Below are positions 17,645 to 27,396 of a stretch of 64,000 bases of DNA, in pieces. Origin of the DNA: JANXZS01 sp963797255 (lineage in GTDB: Bacteria; Acidobacteriota; Terriglobia; Terriglobales; Acidobacteriaceae); NCBI GenBank assembly GCA_963797255.1, contig CAWCOV010000001.1, forward strand, positions 620,001 to 684,000, read 5' to 3'. Position 1 is the first letter of the stretch. Each line of letters opens with the position of its first letter. The position numbers and the translations under genes were made by a program. The notes below the pieces were generated by a model. The model was given only the letters and a program-made list of their open reading frames with translations, ran no database searches and was not told where the DNA came from.

Positions 17645-19018
17645 TTATTCCGTCAGGGCTTGTGCGCGTTCTTTCTCGCGCTCGAAGAACCGCTCCATGA
17701 ACTTCGTGTCGAAGCGGCCGGCCTTGAACTCCTCGTCTTGTAGGATTCGCCGATGCAGCGGAATGGAGGTATGGATTCCCTCGACAACGAACATCTCCAG
17801 CGCACGGGACATGCGCGCCATAGCCTCCGGTCGGTCCTTGCCATAGGTGATGAGTTTGGCGATCAGCGAATCATAATAGGGCGGCACAACGCCTTCTGCA
17901 TATTGAGCAGTATCCACACGAACTCCATTGCCTCCCGGCAAGTTGTACGCGGTAATCTTTCCGGCGGAGGGAGTGAATTTCTCAGGATGCTCTGCGTTAA
18001 TACGACACTCAATTGCATGACCGCGCATGATAACGGGATCGGGGATAATGCTGGAAAGCTTCTCGCCTGCCGCGATGCGCAACTGCGCCTTCACGAGGTC
18101 AACACCGGTGATGAACTCCGTAACTGGGTGCTCAACCTGGATACGCGTGTTCATTTCGATGAAGTGCAGGCTGCCATCTTCGTCCATCAAGAACTCAACC
18201 GTGCCGGCGTTTTGATATCCAATGTTGCCCAGGCTGCGACGAAGAGTTTTGCCGATCTCTTCTCTCAACTTCGGGGTTACCTGCAGCGACGGAGCCTCTT
18301 CAATGAGTTTCTGGTGACGACGTTGAATGGAGCACTCGCGTTCGCCCAGTGACATCACGTTTCCGTGCTCATCGGCTAGCACCTGGAACTCAATGTGGCG
18401 TGGCTGCTCGATGAACTTTTCCATATAGAGATCGCCGTTGCCGAAAGCATTCGCCGCTTCGCTCGATGCTGCCTGGTAGAGTCCCGGCAACTCATCCTTG
18501 CTGCGAACAATGCGCATCCCGCGGCCACCGCCACCTGCGGCCGCCTTCAGGATTACGGGATAGCCGACGGTACGGGCCCATTCAAGCGCTTCGCCTTCCG
18601 ACTCGATGATTCCATCCGAACCCGGAAGAATAGGCACCTTCGCGCGCTTCATCGCCTGCCTCGCCTTGTCCTTTTCGCCCATCAGGCGGGTCACTTCAGG
18701 CGGAGGTCCGATGAACTTGATATTTGAAGCGCGGCAAACTTCAGCGAAGTTCGCGTTCTCACTCAGCAGGCCATAGCCGGGATGGATGGCATCGACGTCG
18801 GCGATCTCGGCAGCGCTGATCACGGCTGGAACATTCAGATAACTATCTGAGGCACGAGACGGGCCGATGCAGATGGCCTCGTCCGCAAAACGGACATGCA
18901 AAGAATTGCGATCGGCTTCGCTGTAGACGGCGACCGTACGGATGCCCAGCTCTTTGCAGGCACAAATCACGCGGAGTGCGATTTCGCCACGATTGGCGAC
19001 AAGGACTTTTCGAAACAT
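17645..19018 (-). CDS. accC: Acetyl-CoA carboxylase, biotin carboxylase subunit
   Basis: ATP-grasp enzyme that carboxylates biotin on AccB, the first step of fatty acid synthesis; 457 residues. Motifs in order: VANRGEIALRVI at the N-terminus, the glycine-rich loop KAAAGGGGRGMRIV, the bicarbonate/ATP region GNVMSLGERECSIQRRHQK, and FIEMNTRIQVEHPVTE. It starts 2 bp after accB, forming the common accBC pair. Confidence 0.96.
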   Translation of the reverse strand: MFRKVLVANRGEIALRVICACKELGIRTVAVYSEADRNSLHVRFADEAICIGPSRASDSYLNVPAVISAAEIADVDAIHPGYGLLSENANFAEVCRASNIKFIGPPPEVTRLMGEKDKARQAMKRAKVPILPGSDGIIESEGEALEWARTVGYPVILKAAAGGGGRGMRIVRSKDELPGLYQAASSEAANAFGNGDLYMEKFIEQPRHIEFQVLADEHGNVMSLGERECSIQRRHQKLIEEAPSLQVTPKLREEIGKTLRRSLGNIGYQNAGTVEFLMDEDGSLHFIEMNTRIQVEHPVTEFITGVDLVKAQLRIAAGEKLSSIIPDPVIMRGHAIECRINAEHPEKFTPSAGKITAYNLPGGNGVRVDTAQYAEGVVPPYYDSLIAKLITYGKDRPEAMARMSRALEMFVVEGIHTSIPLHRRILQDEEFKAGRFDTKFMERFFEREKERAQALTE

Positions 19019-19020
19019 GG

Positions 19021-19536
19021 TTACCGTTGCCGAATTGCGAAGAGGGGCTGACCGTACTCGACCGGTTGGCCGTTAGCGACTAGGCGCCTGACAATCTCGC
19101 CAGCCGCGTCCGACTCAATTTCATTCATCAGCTTCATCGCTTCAACTATGCAGAGTACCTGGCCGTTTTCAACCTGGTCGCCGGTCTTCACGAAAGCCTG
19201 CGCACCGGGTGAAGGAGACTCATAAAATGTACCGACGATAGGCGATTTCACGATATGGAGGCCCGCGTTTTCATCTACCTCAGGGGCAGGAGCGGGGGTC
19301 GGAGCAGCAACCGGGGCCGATGCGGGTGCGATTGGTGTCGCGGGAGCCGACACTGCGGCGGCGGGCGCTGCGCTCAGCAGTCGAGTCAGTCCGGCGAGAT
19401 CAGCCGCCGAGGTGCCTTCCTGCGCGAACTTAATACGCACTTTCAGATCGCCGCGGTCCAGATCAAATTCGCCAATCTGGTTGTCTTTCAGGAACTCGAT
19501 GAGTTCCTTGAGTTCTTTCATGTCTTCAGGATTCAT
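19021..19536 (-). CDS. accB: Biotin carboxyl carrier protein of acetyl-CoA carboxylase
   Basis: Carries biotin between the two half-reactions of acetyl-CoA carboxylase; 171 residues. The biotinylated lysine is Lys135 in VEAMKLMNEIES. The N-terminal helix region (1-50) and the C-terminal biotinyl domain (about 92-171) are joined by a long Ala/Pro linker (55-86). It sits between the M24 peptidase and accC on one strand. Confidence 0.95.
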   Translation of the reverse strand: MNPEDMKELKELIEFLKDNQIGEFDLDRGDLKVRIKFAQEGTSAADLAGLTRLLSAAPAAAVSAPATPIAPASAPVAAPTPAPAPEVDENAGLHIVKSPIVGTFYESPSPGAQAFVKTGDQVENGQVLCIVEAMKLMNEIESDAAGEIVRRLVANGQPVEYGQPLFAIRQR

Positions 19537-19594
19537 TATCGGATTTCGTCCTTGGTCCTTATTCTCGCCGTCTGCTGCTCGCCGGGGTGGACCG

Positions 19595-20683
19595 TTACAA
19601 CTCCACCAGGGCTTTGGTTGCGGGGGTCAGAGTCTCTCCTGACCGTTCTGTTACCAGCACCATGTCCTCAATACGGATGCCGAATTCGCCCGGGATGTAA
19701 ATGCCCGGTTCAATCGTGATCACCATGCCAGGCTCAAGAACCTGGCTCTGTGCGGCCGCAACGCGTGGCGGCTCATGAATTTCGATTCCGACTCCATGTC
19801 CCGTGGAATGAGTGAAATACTTCGCCAAATTTGACTTTCGGAGCACGCTTCGTGCTGCCTCGTCCACTTCTCCGCAGGTAACACCTGGACGTACAGCCTC
19901 GGATGCGGCCTGCTGAGCTTCCAGCACTGAATCATACGCGAACCGCTCGCGATTGTTCACCTTACCCACATGCACGGTGCGGGTCATATCAGAACAATAA
20001 CCATTGAGGATAACACCGAAATCAAGCACCACAAACGCCTTGCCAGGGAGGATGGCGGAGGTCGCATGGCCGTGCGGCAGGGCGGAACGCGGTCCGGAGG
20101 CGACGATGGTTTCGAAAGACATCCCCTCCGCTCCAGCACGCCTGGCATCATATTCCAACTCGGCGGCAATCTCCGTCTCCCGAACTCCCGCACCAAACTT
20201 AGGGAGGATCTGCTCGAAAAGGCGACAGCCCAGCAGCGCCGCTTCTCTCATCCGATGGAGTTCGTCCTTATCCTTCACCATTCGCTGATCAGCGACAAAA
20301 GAAGATTTGGCCGCAGTGAAGAAAGATCGACGCAGCTTTGCCGGAATGGCGGCTCGCATGGAATCGAGAGCGGCAAAGGTTGTAAATGATGGGTCGTAAG
20401 CAGCGTGAGCGACGTCGGTTCCCGCCAGAAATGTACAGGCTTCCCGCAATGCCGACTGTTTGGCAATGACTACGCGCGCCGACTGCGTTTGCTGTTTTGC
20501 CTGGACGATGTATCGGCCATCCGTGAACAAAACAGACTTCGAGCGAGTGACGGCCAATGCAGCGTTAGACCCGGCAAACCCGCATAAGTAGCGGACATCA
20601 GGAAGGTGGGTAACAAGCAGCGATTCAACATTCGCAGCAGCCATTCTGCGGCGAAGGTCGCGCATACGTCTTGCGTGGTTCAT
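19595..20683 (-). CDS. Xaa-Pro aminopeptidase / M24 metallopeptidase
   Basis: Probable proline-specific aminopeptidase or dipeptidase of 362 residues. The creatinase-like N-terminal domain (MRDLRRRMAAANVESLLV) is followed by the pita-bread fold with the dinuclear metal ligands: FGVILNGYCSDMTRTVHVG (two Asp), HSTGHGVGIEIHE (His), IEPGIYI (Glu) and GIRIEDMV (Glu). It lies upstream of accB by 58 bp, an arrangement (pepP-accB-accC) shared by many bacteria. The exact substrate is not determined. Confidence 0.92.
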   Translation of the reverse strand: MNHARRMRDLRRRMAAANVESLLVTHLPDVRYLCGFAGSNAALAVTRSKSVLFTDGRYIVQAKQQTQSARVVIAKQSALREACTFLAGTDVAHAAYDPSFTTFAALDSMRAAIPAKLRRSFFTAAKSSFVADQRMVKDKDELHRMREAALLGCRLFEQILPKFGAGVRETEIAAELEYDARRAGAEGMSFETIVASGPRSALPHGHATSAILPGKAFVVLDFGVILNGYCSDMTRTVHVGKVNNRERFAYDSVLEAQQAASEAVRPGVTCGEVDEAARSVLRKSNLAKYFTHSTGHGVGIEIHEPPRVAAAQSQVLEPGMVITIEPGIYIPGEFGIRIEDMVLVTERSGETLTPATKALVEL

Positions 20684-20746
20684 CTTGTTCTCAGGTATAT
20701 CAGGAACGGAGCGCGCGGATGCACGCTCGGTACGATTTTCGGCGAC

Positions 20747-21016
20747 TCATCGGCCCGCTGCGCGAACCGGCTTCTTCCGTTCCGGCACTATCGCTTCTCT
20801 CACTTCCTGGGGAACCATGGAAGCCGAAGACTGCTGGTCCATCCAGTCATCCAGACGAGACTTTTTGAAACGCCAGCGATTTCCTAACTTGAATGCCGGG
20901 ATGAATCCCTCAGAGGCGTACTTGTAAAGCGTGTCGGCGCTGATGCCGAGGTAGTCCGAGGCCTGACGGATATCCATGACTTCCCGCACTTCCACTTTCG
21001 CGGCTGACGCTCTCAT
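20747..21016 (-). CDS. Small helix-turn-helix (excisionase/MerR-like) DNA-binding protein
   Basis: About 89 residues from the ATG at 21016, chosen because AGGAG lies 8 bases upstream; a start at 21034 would add six residues. The core MDIRQASDYLGISADTLYKY and RWRFKKSRLDDWM is an HTH_17-type winged helix as in excisionases and small MerR-like regulators. No integrase or phage gene is near, and it leads the peptidase-accB-accC genes by 63 bp, so a housekeeping regulatory role is more likely than excision. Its target is unknown. Confidence 0.8.
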   Translation of the reverse strand: MRASAAKVEVREVMDIRQASDYLGISADTLYKYASEGFIPAFKLGNRWRFKKSRLDDWMDQQSSASMVPQEVREAIVPERKKPVRAAGR

Positions 21017-21275
21017 CGGGGCTCTCCTGAGCAATTCGAAATGAAGAGAAGTTTCGTAAGAATCCAGCGCCTTGTATATACCCTGTTTTGACCATCGCTT
21101 TCAAGAAGAACCTGCAAGCTTATGGTTATGTTAGGGATTCCTGCTTGTTTTGCTGGGTTTTACGGCCAGTGGAAAACCTTTGAGGAACGAGCGCGAAGGG
21201 AAATTCGGATCATGTTCGAGACTCATTCTGAGGCCAACTTTGCGAGGAGGCTCTAAATTCTTCTTTTAAGCCCGC

Positions 21276-21310
21276 AAATAAAAGACCAGCCCAAGGCTGG
21301 TCTTTTATTT
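21276..21310 (-). terminator. Terminator after pfkA
   Basis: A 16-bp perfect stem: AAATAAAAGACCAGCC (21276-21291), a 3-base loop, and its complement at 21295-21310. In the minus direction it follows the pfkA stop by 25 bp and ends in a T-rich arm. The A/T ends make it possible on both strands. Confidence 0.9.
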
Positions 21311-21335
21311 AATTCAAACACATATGGCGTACTTC

Positions 21336-22367
21336 TTAAACCGTTGGTTCAAGTCCTTTAAGGATTTCGAGGAAGTGATCATCGACAGTCCGGTTGCGGG
21401 AAACGGCTTCGGCGATCGTTATGCTCTTGATCTCAGTCCCTCGCAGAACAACCATGCGGCCGAACTCGCCTTTGTGGACGAGATCGATGGCTGCCTGGCC
21501 GTAGCGCGTGGCCAGCATGCGATCGTAGGCCGTGGGAGTGCCGCCACGCTGGGTATGCCCCAGGTTCACGGAGCGGGTTTCGTAGCCGGTTCGCTCTTCG
21601 ATCTTCTGTGCCAGCAGCTCACCGATGCCGCTGAGGATGGCGTGACCGAAGGAATCCACCTTGGACCCTTTGATGACCTGCCCCTCAGGCAACTTGGCGC
21701 CCTCGGCCACTACGACGATGCCGTAGTTCTTGCCATGGTCGTGGTTGTACTTGAGCAGCGCGCAGACGTGGTCCAGATCAATCGGCTTTTCCGGGACGAG
21801 GACGACGTGGGCATTTCCAGCAACACCGGCGGTGAGGGCGATCCAACCAGCATCGCGGCCCATAACTTCGCAGACGATGACGCGGTTGTGCGCGTCGGCG
21901 GTGGTGTGCAGCCGGTCGATGGCCTCGGTGGCGATCATAACGGCGGTATCGAAGCCAAAACAGGCGTCGGTGCCGTTCAGGTCGTTGTCGATGGTCTTCG
22001 GCACGCCGACGCCCGGGACTCCGGCTTCAATGAGCGCCTTGGTAACGGATTGGGTGTCGTCTCCGCCGAGAGCGATAATGGCGTCGATCTTATTGGTCTT
22101 GATGACCTCAACGCACTTGGCGATGCCGCCTTCAATCTTGCGGACATTGGTGCGCGAGGAGTGCAGGATGGTGCCACCCTTGGTGATAATGCCGTCCACC
22201 GACTCCAGCGTGAGCGGCATGGTCTTGTTCTCAAGCACTCCGCGCCAGCCTTCGAGGAATCCGATAAATTCATCGTCGTAGTGCAGGATGCCTTTTTTCA
22301 CGATGGCGGCAATCACCGCATTCAAGCCAGGACAGTCTCCGCCGCCCGTTAAAATTCCGATGCGCAT
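21336..22367 (-). CDS. 6-phosphofructokinase, probably pyrophosphate-dependent
   Basis: Phosphorylates fructose 6-phosphate in glycolysis; 343 residues. The family motifs TGGGDCPGLN, PKTIDNDLNGTD, GFDTAVMIATEAID and LGHTQRGGTP are intact. The phosphoryl-donor site reads GGDDT with Asp104, and Lys124 replaces the glycine of ATP enzymes in PKTIDND. This Asp/Lys pair is the known signature of PPi-dependent or mixed-clade enzymes, so PPi use is inferred and would make the step reversible. It is monocistronic with its own terminator. Confidence 0.9.
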   Translation of the reverse strand: MRIGILTGGGDCPGLNAVIAAIVKKGILHYDDEFIGFLEGWRGVLENKTMPLTLESVDGIITKGGTILHSSRTNVRKIEGGIAKCVEVIKTNKIDAIIALGGDDTQSVTKALIEAGVPGVGVPKTIDNDLNGTDACFGFDTAVMIATEAIDRLHTTADAHNRVIVCEVMGRDAGWIALTAGVAGNAHVVLVPEKPIDLDHVCALLKYNHDHGKNYGIVVVAEGAKLPEGQVIKGSKVDSFGHAILSGIGELLAQKIEERTGYETRSVNLGHTQRGGTPTAYDRMLATRYGQAAIDLVHKGEFGRMVVLRGTEIKSITIAEAVSRNRTVDDHFLEILKGLEPTV

Positions 22368-22680
22368 TGCAAGTCTCCTAAAATAGAAAATTATGCCTGG
22401 ACACGTCGGTCCGGGCGGAACGATAGAGGTTCATCGGTGCCCCGAATGCACCGCTTCCCCGGGGATATCCGCAAAAATCACGCGGATTTCGGAGCAGGCA
22501 CAGGTGTCGTGGGATCCTCATTGGAATGATACTGGCGAGCGGCTTGGGATTCAATACGAGGGATGGTTGAGCCGGAAATGGCTCGCCGATAATTCGCGAG
22601 CGAAGCTGAGCCACAAACGATCAGTAATACTTCCCGCAGTTGCCAGAGACTATGCGATGAAGGTGCGCTGCAGCGCCTGA
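22368..22680. other. Intergenic region between pfkA and the GH32 gene
   Basis: About 310 bp between divergent genes. I see no gene, RNA or strong repeat here; the right edge leads into the GH32 promoter and the left should hold the pfkA promoter. Confidence 0.4.
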
Positions 22681-22726
22681 TTGTCGAGATGCCTCCTATG
22701 CTCCTACAATGTCCCTTCGCAAGGAG
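22681..22726 (+). promoter_or_regulatory. Candidate promoter and ribosome site of the GH32 gene
   Basis: TTGTCG (22681-22686) and TACAAT (22705-22710) are separated by 18 bp, and AAGGAG (22721-22726) lies 9 bases before the ATG at 22736. The spacing is acceptable, but the -35 box is only a partial match. Confidence 0.5.
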
Positions 22727-22735
22727 CCCTCTTAA

Positions 22736-24194
22736 ATGAAGATCTCTCGCCGTCGAGCACTGTACGGATTGGCTGCGCTTCCCATCGCCTCACGTCTTGG
22801 CCTAAATGTGGCTTGGGGACAGGTGGCTGCATCCACGCTGGCGAACGATCCGCAGCGGCCGCAATACCATCTGCTCCCGGCGAAGAACTGGATGAACGAT
22901 CCCAACGGCCCCATCTACTGGAAGGGCAAATACCACCTGTTCTTCCAATACAACCCGAACGCCGCGGTGTGGGGAGACATGCACTGGAACCACGCGGTGA
23001 GCGAGGACATGGTGTATTGGAAGCATCTGCCGATTGCGCTGGCTCCCACTCCGGGTGGCCCGGACAAAGATGGCTGCTTTACCGGCAGCATCGTGGTGGA
23101 GAAGGGCGTGCCGACGATGCTCTACACCGGGGTGAATCCCGAGGTGCAGTGCTACGCCACATCCACGCGATCCCATGCTGGGCAAGTGGGACAAGGATCC
23201 CAAGCCGGTGATCGCCGGGCCTCCGCCGGGACTGGATGTGGGAGGATTTCGCGACCCATGCCCGTGGCGCGAGGGCGATACCTGGTACATGGGTATCGGC
23301 TCCGGCATAAAGAAGAAGGGCGGCAACGTGCTGCTCTACAAATCGGCGGACCTGAAGAACTGGGAGTATCTGCACCCGCTCGCCTCCGGCACGTGGAACG
23401 GAAAGATTACTGAAGACACTGTGGACAGCGGCGAGCAATGGGAGTGCCCTGATTTTTTCCCGCTGGGCAAGAAGTACGTGCTGCTCTATTCAACGGAGCG
23501 CAAGGTGTATTGGCAAAGCGGCGAACTCGATAAGAAGGAGATGGTCTTCCACAGTGAGCATCAAGGCCTGCTGGACGATGGTGCCTATTATGCTCCGAAG
23601 AGCTTTACGGACCCACGCGGCAACCGCATATTGTGGGGATGGCTGCCGGAGACCCGTCCGGTTGAAGAGTACAAGCGCGCCGGTTGGGCAGGCTTGATGT
23701 CTCTGCCGCGCGTGCTGACCCTAGCCAGCGATGGGCAACTTGAGATGAAGGTTGCGCCCGACGTGGAGAAGCTGCGTGGAGCGAAGTCGAAGATTGGCGG
23801 AGCGAAGCCACTGATCATCGAGAATTATTGTGGTGAAGTGCTGTGTTCGACCAAGGAATTGAAGAGTTCGGCCAGGCTTACGTTGACTGCTGAAGGGCAA
23901 AGCGGATCCTTTTACAGCCTGGGCTACGATCCTTCAAAAGCAGAAGCTCCTTTCACCGTGAATGGAAAACCGACCGAGGGGAAGATCGAAGGCAGCAAGC
24001 TTAACATCAGGCTATTTTTTGATGGCTCGGCGGTTGAGATTTTCGTCAACGATCGCATCGCGAGTACGCGACGAATCTACCTGCCCGGAGAAAAGGCGGT
24101 CGCGGTGAAGGTGAACTTTGAAGGAGACGATCCTGCCCCCGATATGACGGTTTGGCAGTTGAAGCCCATCAGTAGAGATCGCCTGACGAGTTAA
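22736..24194 (+). CDS. Tat-exported GH32 glycosidase (levanase/invertase type), one frameshift
   Basis: Beta-fructosidase-like enzyme with about 485 residues once repaired. The N-terminus KISRRRALYGLAAL resembles a twin-arginine signal. The three catalytic acids are present: nucleophile Asp in WMNDPNG, transition-state stabiliser in FRDP, and the acid/base Glu in WECPDFF; a C-terminal beta-sandwich follows. The frame changes near 23168, where one extra C in ACGCGAT separates EVQCYATST from DPMLGKWDKDP. All motifs are otherwise intact, so a sequence error is as likely as a real mutation. It would act on sucrose, levan or inulin in the periplasm or outside. Confidence 0.85.
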
Positions 24195-24235
24195 TTCAAC
24201 TACAACTCGGGCTAGAATGCTTTTGCGAAGGCGTG

Positions 24236-26027
24236 CTATGCGCGGGAACTTGCCTCGTCTGCATAAAAGGCGGCGATTTGGGACGCGTAGCGTTCTGCGA
24301 TCACTCGGCGCTTCAGCTTCAGGCTGGGAGTCATTTCCCCGCTATAGATTGTCCATTCCTCGGCCACCAATTGAAACCTCTTGATAGTCTCGAAATTCGC
24401 CAGCGAGGAGTTTACTTCGTCGATGATGGCCTGGTATCTCTCCACGACTTTGGGATGTACAACAAGCTGCCGCCAGGTCTCCGATTCAATGTCATTCGTT
24501 TTAGCCCACTCCTCTAAAGCCGCAAAATTGGGAGCTATCAACACGCTTGCAAACTTGTGACGATCGCCGACCAAGGCAGCATGAGCCACCAGCATGTTTG
24601 CTTTCAGCTTATTTTCAATTGGCTGCGGCGCGATGAGCTTCCCGCCAGAGGTTTTCAGCAGTTCTTTTTTGCGATCCGTGACGTGGAGAAAACCGTCTTC
24701 ATCGAAGTGCGCGATATCGCCCGTCCGGAACCAATGGTTTTCATCGAACGCTTCTGCCGTCGCCTCAGGCTTTTGCCAATAGCCTTGAAAGACAGACGGA
24801 CCGCGAACAAGCAATTCCCCGTCTCCGGCAACTCGGCACTCAATGTTCGGCACGGTTTTCCCGACGGATCCAATCCTGTACGCAACCGGCGTATTGACTC
24901 CGATAAGCGGGGATGTCTCCGTTAACCCGTAACCCTCGAGAATACGAATACCGACATCGGCAAACCATTCCGCTGTATCAAGTCCTAGTGGTGCTCCTCC
25001 CGAAACGTAATACTTTACCCTGCCGCCAAAGGCCTGCTTTACCTTGCTGAAGACGAGTTTATTTGTGAGTTTCCATAAGCGGAGATCCCGGCGTCGAACC
25101 GTCCAGTATCGATTCGCGATGGCGTTTTCCAACGCTGAGTGCCCAGTGGAGCATCTTCGCTTTGACAGGGGAAAGCGAGGAGCGCCGCTCGACTTCCTGC
25201 CGTATTTTTTCATACACACGCGGGACGGCAACAAAAACGCTGGGCCTGAACGTCGTCATGGTTTGCGGCAGGCGCTCGAAATTGGAGCAATAGGCGACCG
25301 TCGCGCCGCGGCAGGCTAACGCATAATCAAGGTGCCGAGCGGTGATGTGGGAGAGCGGGAGAAACGATATCCATGAGTCCGAGTTATCGAATCCAAATTG
25401 ATCGGTAGAGAGAGAAACGTTGGACGCAATGTTGCCGTGCGTCAGCATGACGCCTTTCGGCTCACCGGTTGTGCCTGAGGTGTAAATAATGGTGGCGAGA
25501 TCGGACGGCTGCACCTCATAGGCGCGGCGGTCGAAGGCCGGGTCTCGCTGCTTTCCTGCGGAATCGGCGCCCTTCATCAGGCTGGAAAACAGCACCGCAT
25601 CCGCAATAGCTTGATCGTCCATCATCACAATGTATTCAAGCTTCGTTTGATGGCGGATGGACGCTACCTTTTCGAATTGCGCTCGAGTGGATACGACGGC
25701 AACCCGGCAACCGGAATCAAGCAGCAATTCACTGATCTGGCTAGCCGTGAGCGTGGGATAGATTGGTACGTCGACAGCACCGATTGCGAGCACCGCAAAA
25801 TCGGCAATTGCCCACTCCCACCTGTTCTCCGAGAGAAGCGCTATGCGATCCCCTTTCGCAATTCCCCATGAAACAAACGTTTCACCAAGTGCACGCACTC
25901 GTTGATAGATTTGCGCCGCGGAGATTGTCTCCCATTGGTTGTTCGCGTTTTCAAAGACCATTGCTCGATCGCGGTTACTGGATGCAATGGTGAAAAACAT
26001 GTCGTTGATAGTCTTTAAATCAAGCAT
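24236..26027 (-). CDS. Long-chain fatty-acid-CoA ligase (AMP-forming), one frameshift
   Basis: Activates fatty acids to acyl-CoA through an acyl-adenylate; about 597 residues when repaired. The N-terminal part has the P-loop YTSGTTGEPKGVMLTHGN; the C-terminal part has GYGLTETSP, the RTGDIAHFDEDGF motif and DRKKELLKTSGGKLI. The frame changes near 25076 within CTTATGG, where one base too many separates GSPL from WKLTNKL. Both halves are well conserved, so the break may be an error. The start overlaps the upstream TetR gene by 8 bp, which points to a regulator-enzyme operon for fatty acid use. Confidence 0.87.
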
Positions 26028-26634
26028 GATTGGGGGCAGTGCGGATGCCGTTCAACAGGATATCCAATACTTGCGCTGCAGTCTGATCGGGATCGATCGG
26101 CTTGCCGGTGATGAGCCAGGAGCTGATCATTTCGTCGAGTGACCCGAAAAGGCATAATGCTGCGACACGATCGGAGACTTCCGGACGGATGAGACCATCT
26201 CTCTGGCCGTTGCGAATGGATTCGCGGACCAGGTTAATGTAGTCAACGAAAGAATGATGGGAGAACTGTTCGAGAAACTTCTCGCTCTGCCTGATCTGCG
26301 TCTGCAGGATGACGGCAAGATTGCGGCGGTTGACCAAGGTCTCAATGTGCAGTCGCGCAATCGCTCTGAGTTGCTCAATCGGATTGGTGTCAGCTGCCAT
26401 CGCAGCCCGCACCCGGGAAGAAAACTGCTCGAAGGCGCTGTCAATTGCAGCTCGGAGAATGTGGTCCTTATTGTCGAAATACAGGTAGACGGTACCGTCG
26501 GCTACACCAGCCCGGGACGCAATGTCCGCGATACGGGCATATTGAAAGCCCTTCTCGGCGACGACCTCGATGGCCGCTTCAAGGATGCGGTCATACTTTT
26601 CTCCACCGCGCGGTACTGGTATTGACTCGTCCAT
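26020..26634 (-). CDS. TetR-family transcriptional regulator (FadR-like)
   Basis: Repressor of 204 residues. The N-terminal helix-turn-helix KYDRILEAAIEVVAEKGF and IADIASRAGVADGTVYLYF (about 13-60) is a classic TetR domain, and the C-terminal part resembles the FadR-like branch that binds acyl-CoA. Its 3' end overlaps the acyl-CoA ligase gene by 8 bp, so it probably controls that gene and itself; the ligand is an inference. It is divergent from argR. Confidence 0.88.
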   Translation of the reverse strand: MDESIPVPRGGEKYDRILEAAIEVVAEKGFQYARIADIASRAGVADGTVYLYFDNKDHILRAAIDSAFEQFSSRVRAAMAADTNPIEQLRAIARLHIETLVNRRNLAVILQTQIRQSEKFLEQFSHHSFVDYINLVRESIRNGQRDGLIRPEVSDRVAALCLFGSLDEMISSWLITGKPIDPDQTAAQVLDILLNGIRTAPNHA

Positions 26635-26859
26635 GTTTCAACATTCCACGCCACTTATCTGAACGTGTGGCATCCGCATTACTCTAAGCGACCGCAGTGC
26701 CCTTGCCAAGTGGAACCAGAAAACCGGGGAAAAATTGCCAATTTTCGTTGTGCTTTTATGGGCGCGGCGTCTGAAAACGTCATCCAACCATGCTTTATGG
26801 AAGCCCCGAATTCAGCCCTTTTCCACAAAGAAAATCTAAAGAAATAATCTCCCAATTCC
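26635..26859. other. Divergent spacer between tetR and the argR promoter
   Basis: About 225 bp that should contain the TetR promoter and operator. I could not find a convincing palindrome for TetR in it. The A/T content rises toward the argR promoter. Confidence 0.35.
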
Positions 26860-26910
26860 TTGACATTTATAGTCTGCATATTTATACATATATATGTATT
26901 TTTATGCAGA
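26860..26910 (+). promoter_or_regulatory. Arginine operon promoter with two ARG boxes
   Basis: A near-perfect sigma-70 promoter: TTGACA (26860-26865), 17 bp, TATACA (26883-26888). Two ARG-box cores of the TGAAT-N4-ATTCA type overlap it: TGCAT-ATTT-ATACA (26875-26888) and TGTAT-TTTT-ATGCA (26895-26908). Their centres are 20 bp apart and together they form a 34-bp near-palindrome centred on TACATATATATGTA. The spacing is that of an ArgR hexamer operator, so arginine-bound ArgR should cover the -10 box and start site. Confidence 0.9.
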
Positions 26911-26948
26911 AATGCTGCGCGGCTCCCTGGCCGCGTTTACTTTTTTCG

Positions 26949-27395
26949 ATGAAGATTGACCGTCACAATGCGATTCGAGACCTGATAAGGTCCGCAGCTG
27001 TTCCAAGCCAGGATGAGTTGCGCCGGAAGCTTCAGCGACGGGGATTTGATGTTACCCAGGCGACGCTGTCTCGGGATATTCACGAATTGAATTTGTACAA
27101 GGGACCGAACGGTTATGCGCTGCCGAATGGGCAGGCAGGTGAAGAATCGGATGGAGACTTCACTTCCGTCGCGCGGGTACTTGGCAGCTTCGGATTAAGA
27201 GTGAGACAGGCCTTGAACCAGTTGGTATTAAACACCACCAACGGAAGCGCACAACCGGTAGCTTTGGCGATCGATAAAGAAGCATGGCCAGAGGTTATTG
27301 GGACGATTGCGGGTGACGATACCGTTCTGGTGATTTGCCCCGACAACAAGCGGGCCACACATTTACGCAACCGTCTCGAAGAGATGATGGGCTGA
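26949..27395 (+). CDS. argR: Arginine repressor
   Basis: Arginine-sensing repressor of 148 residues from the ATG at 26949; an in-frame ATG at 26790 would lie upstream of the promoter and is rejected. An N-terminal winged helix (RRGFDVTQATLSRDIHELNL) precedes the C-terminal hexamerisation and arginine domain (IAGDDTVLVICPDN). It is the first gene of the arg operon and is preceded by ARG boxes, so it should repress itself and the pathway together. One base separates it from argC. Confidence 0.93.
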   Translation: MKIDRHNAIRDLIRSAAVPSQDELRRKLQRRGFDVTQATLSRDIHELNLYKGPNGYALPNGQAGEESDGDFTSVARVLGSFGLRVRQALNQLVLNTTNGSAQPVALAIDKEAWPEVIGTIAGDDTVLVICPDNKRATHLRNRLEEMMG

Positions 27396-27396
27396 G

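Noticed and set aside
20747..21016. Remnant of a prophage or integrative element (excisionase)
   Set aside because: No integrase, attachment repeat or phage gene is present and the gene leads a housekeeping operon.
21324..22352. Long open frame of 342 residues antisense to pfkA
   Set aside because: It mirrors pfkA almost exactly, has low-complexity content and no recognisable motif; it is the shadow of a conserved gene.
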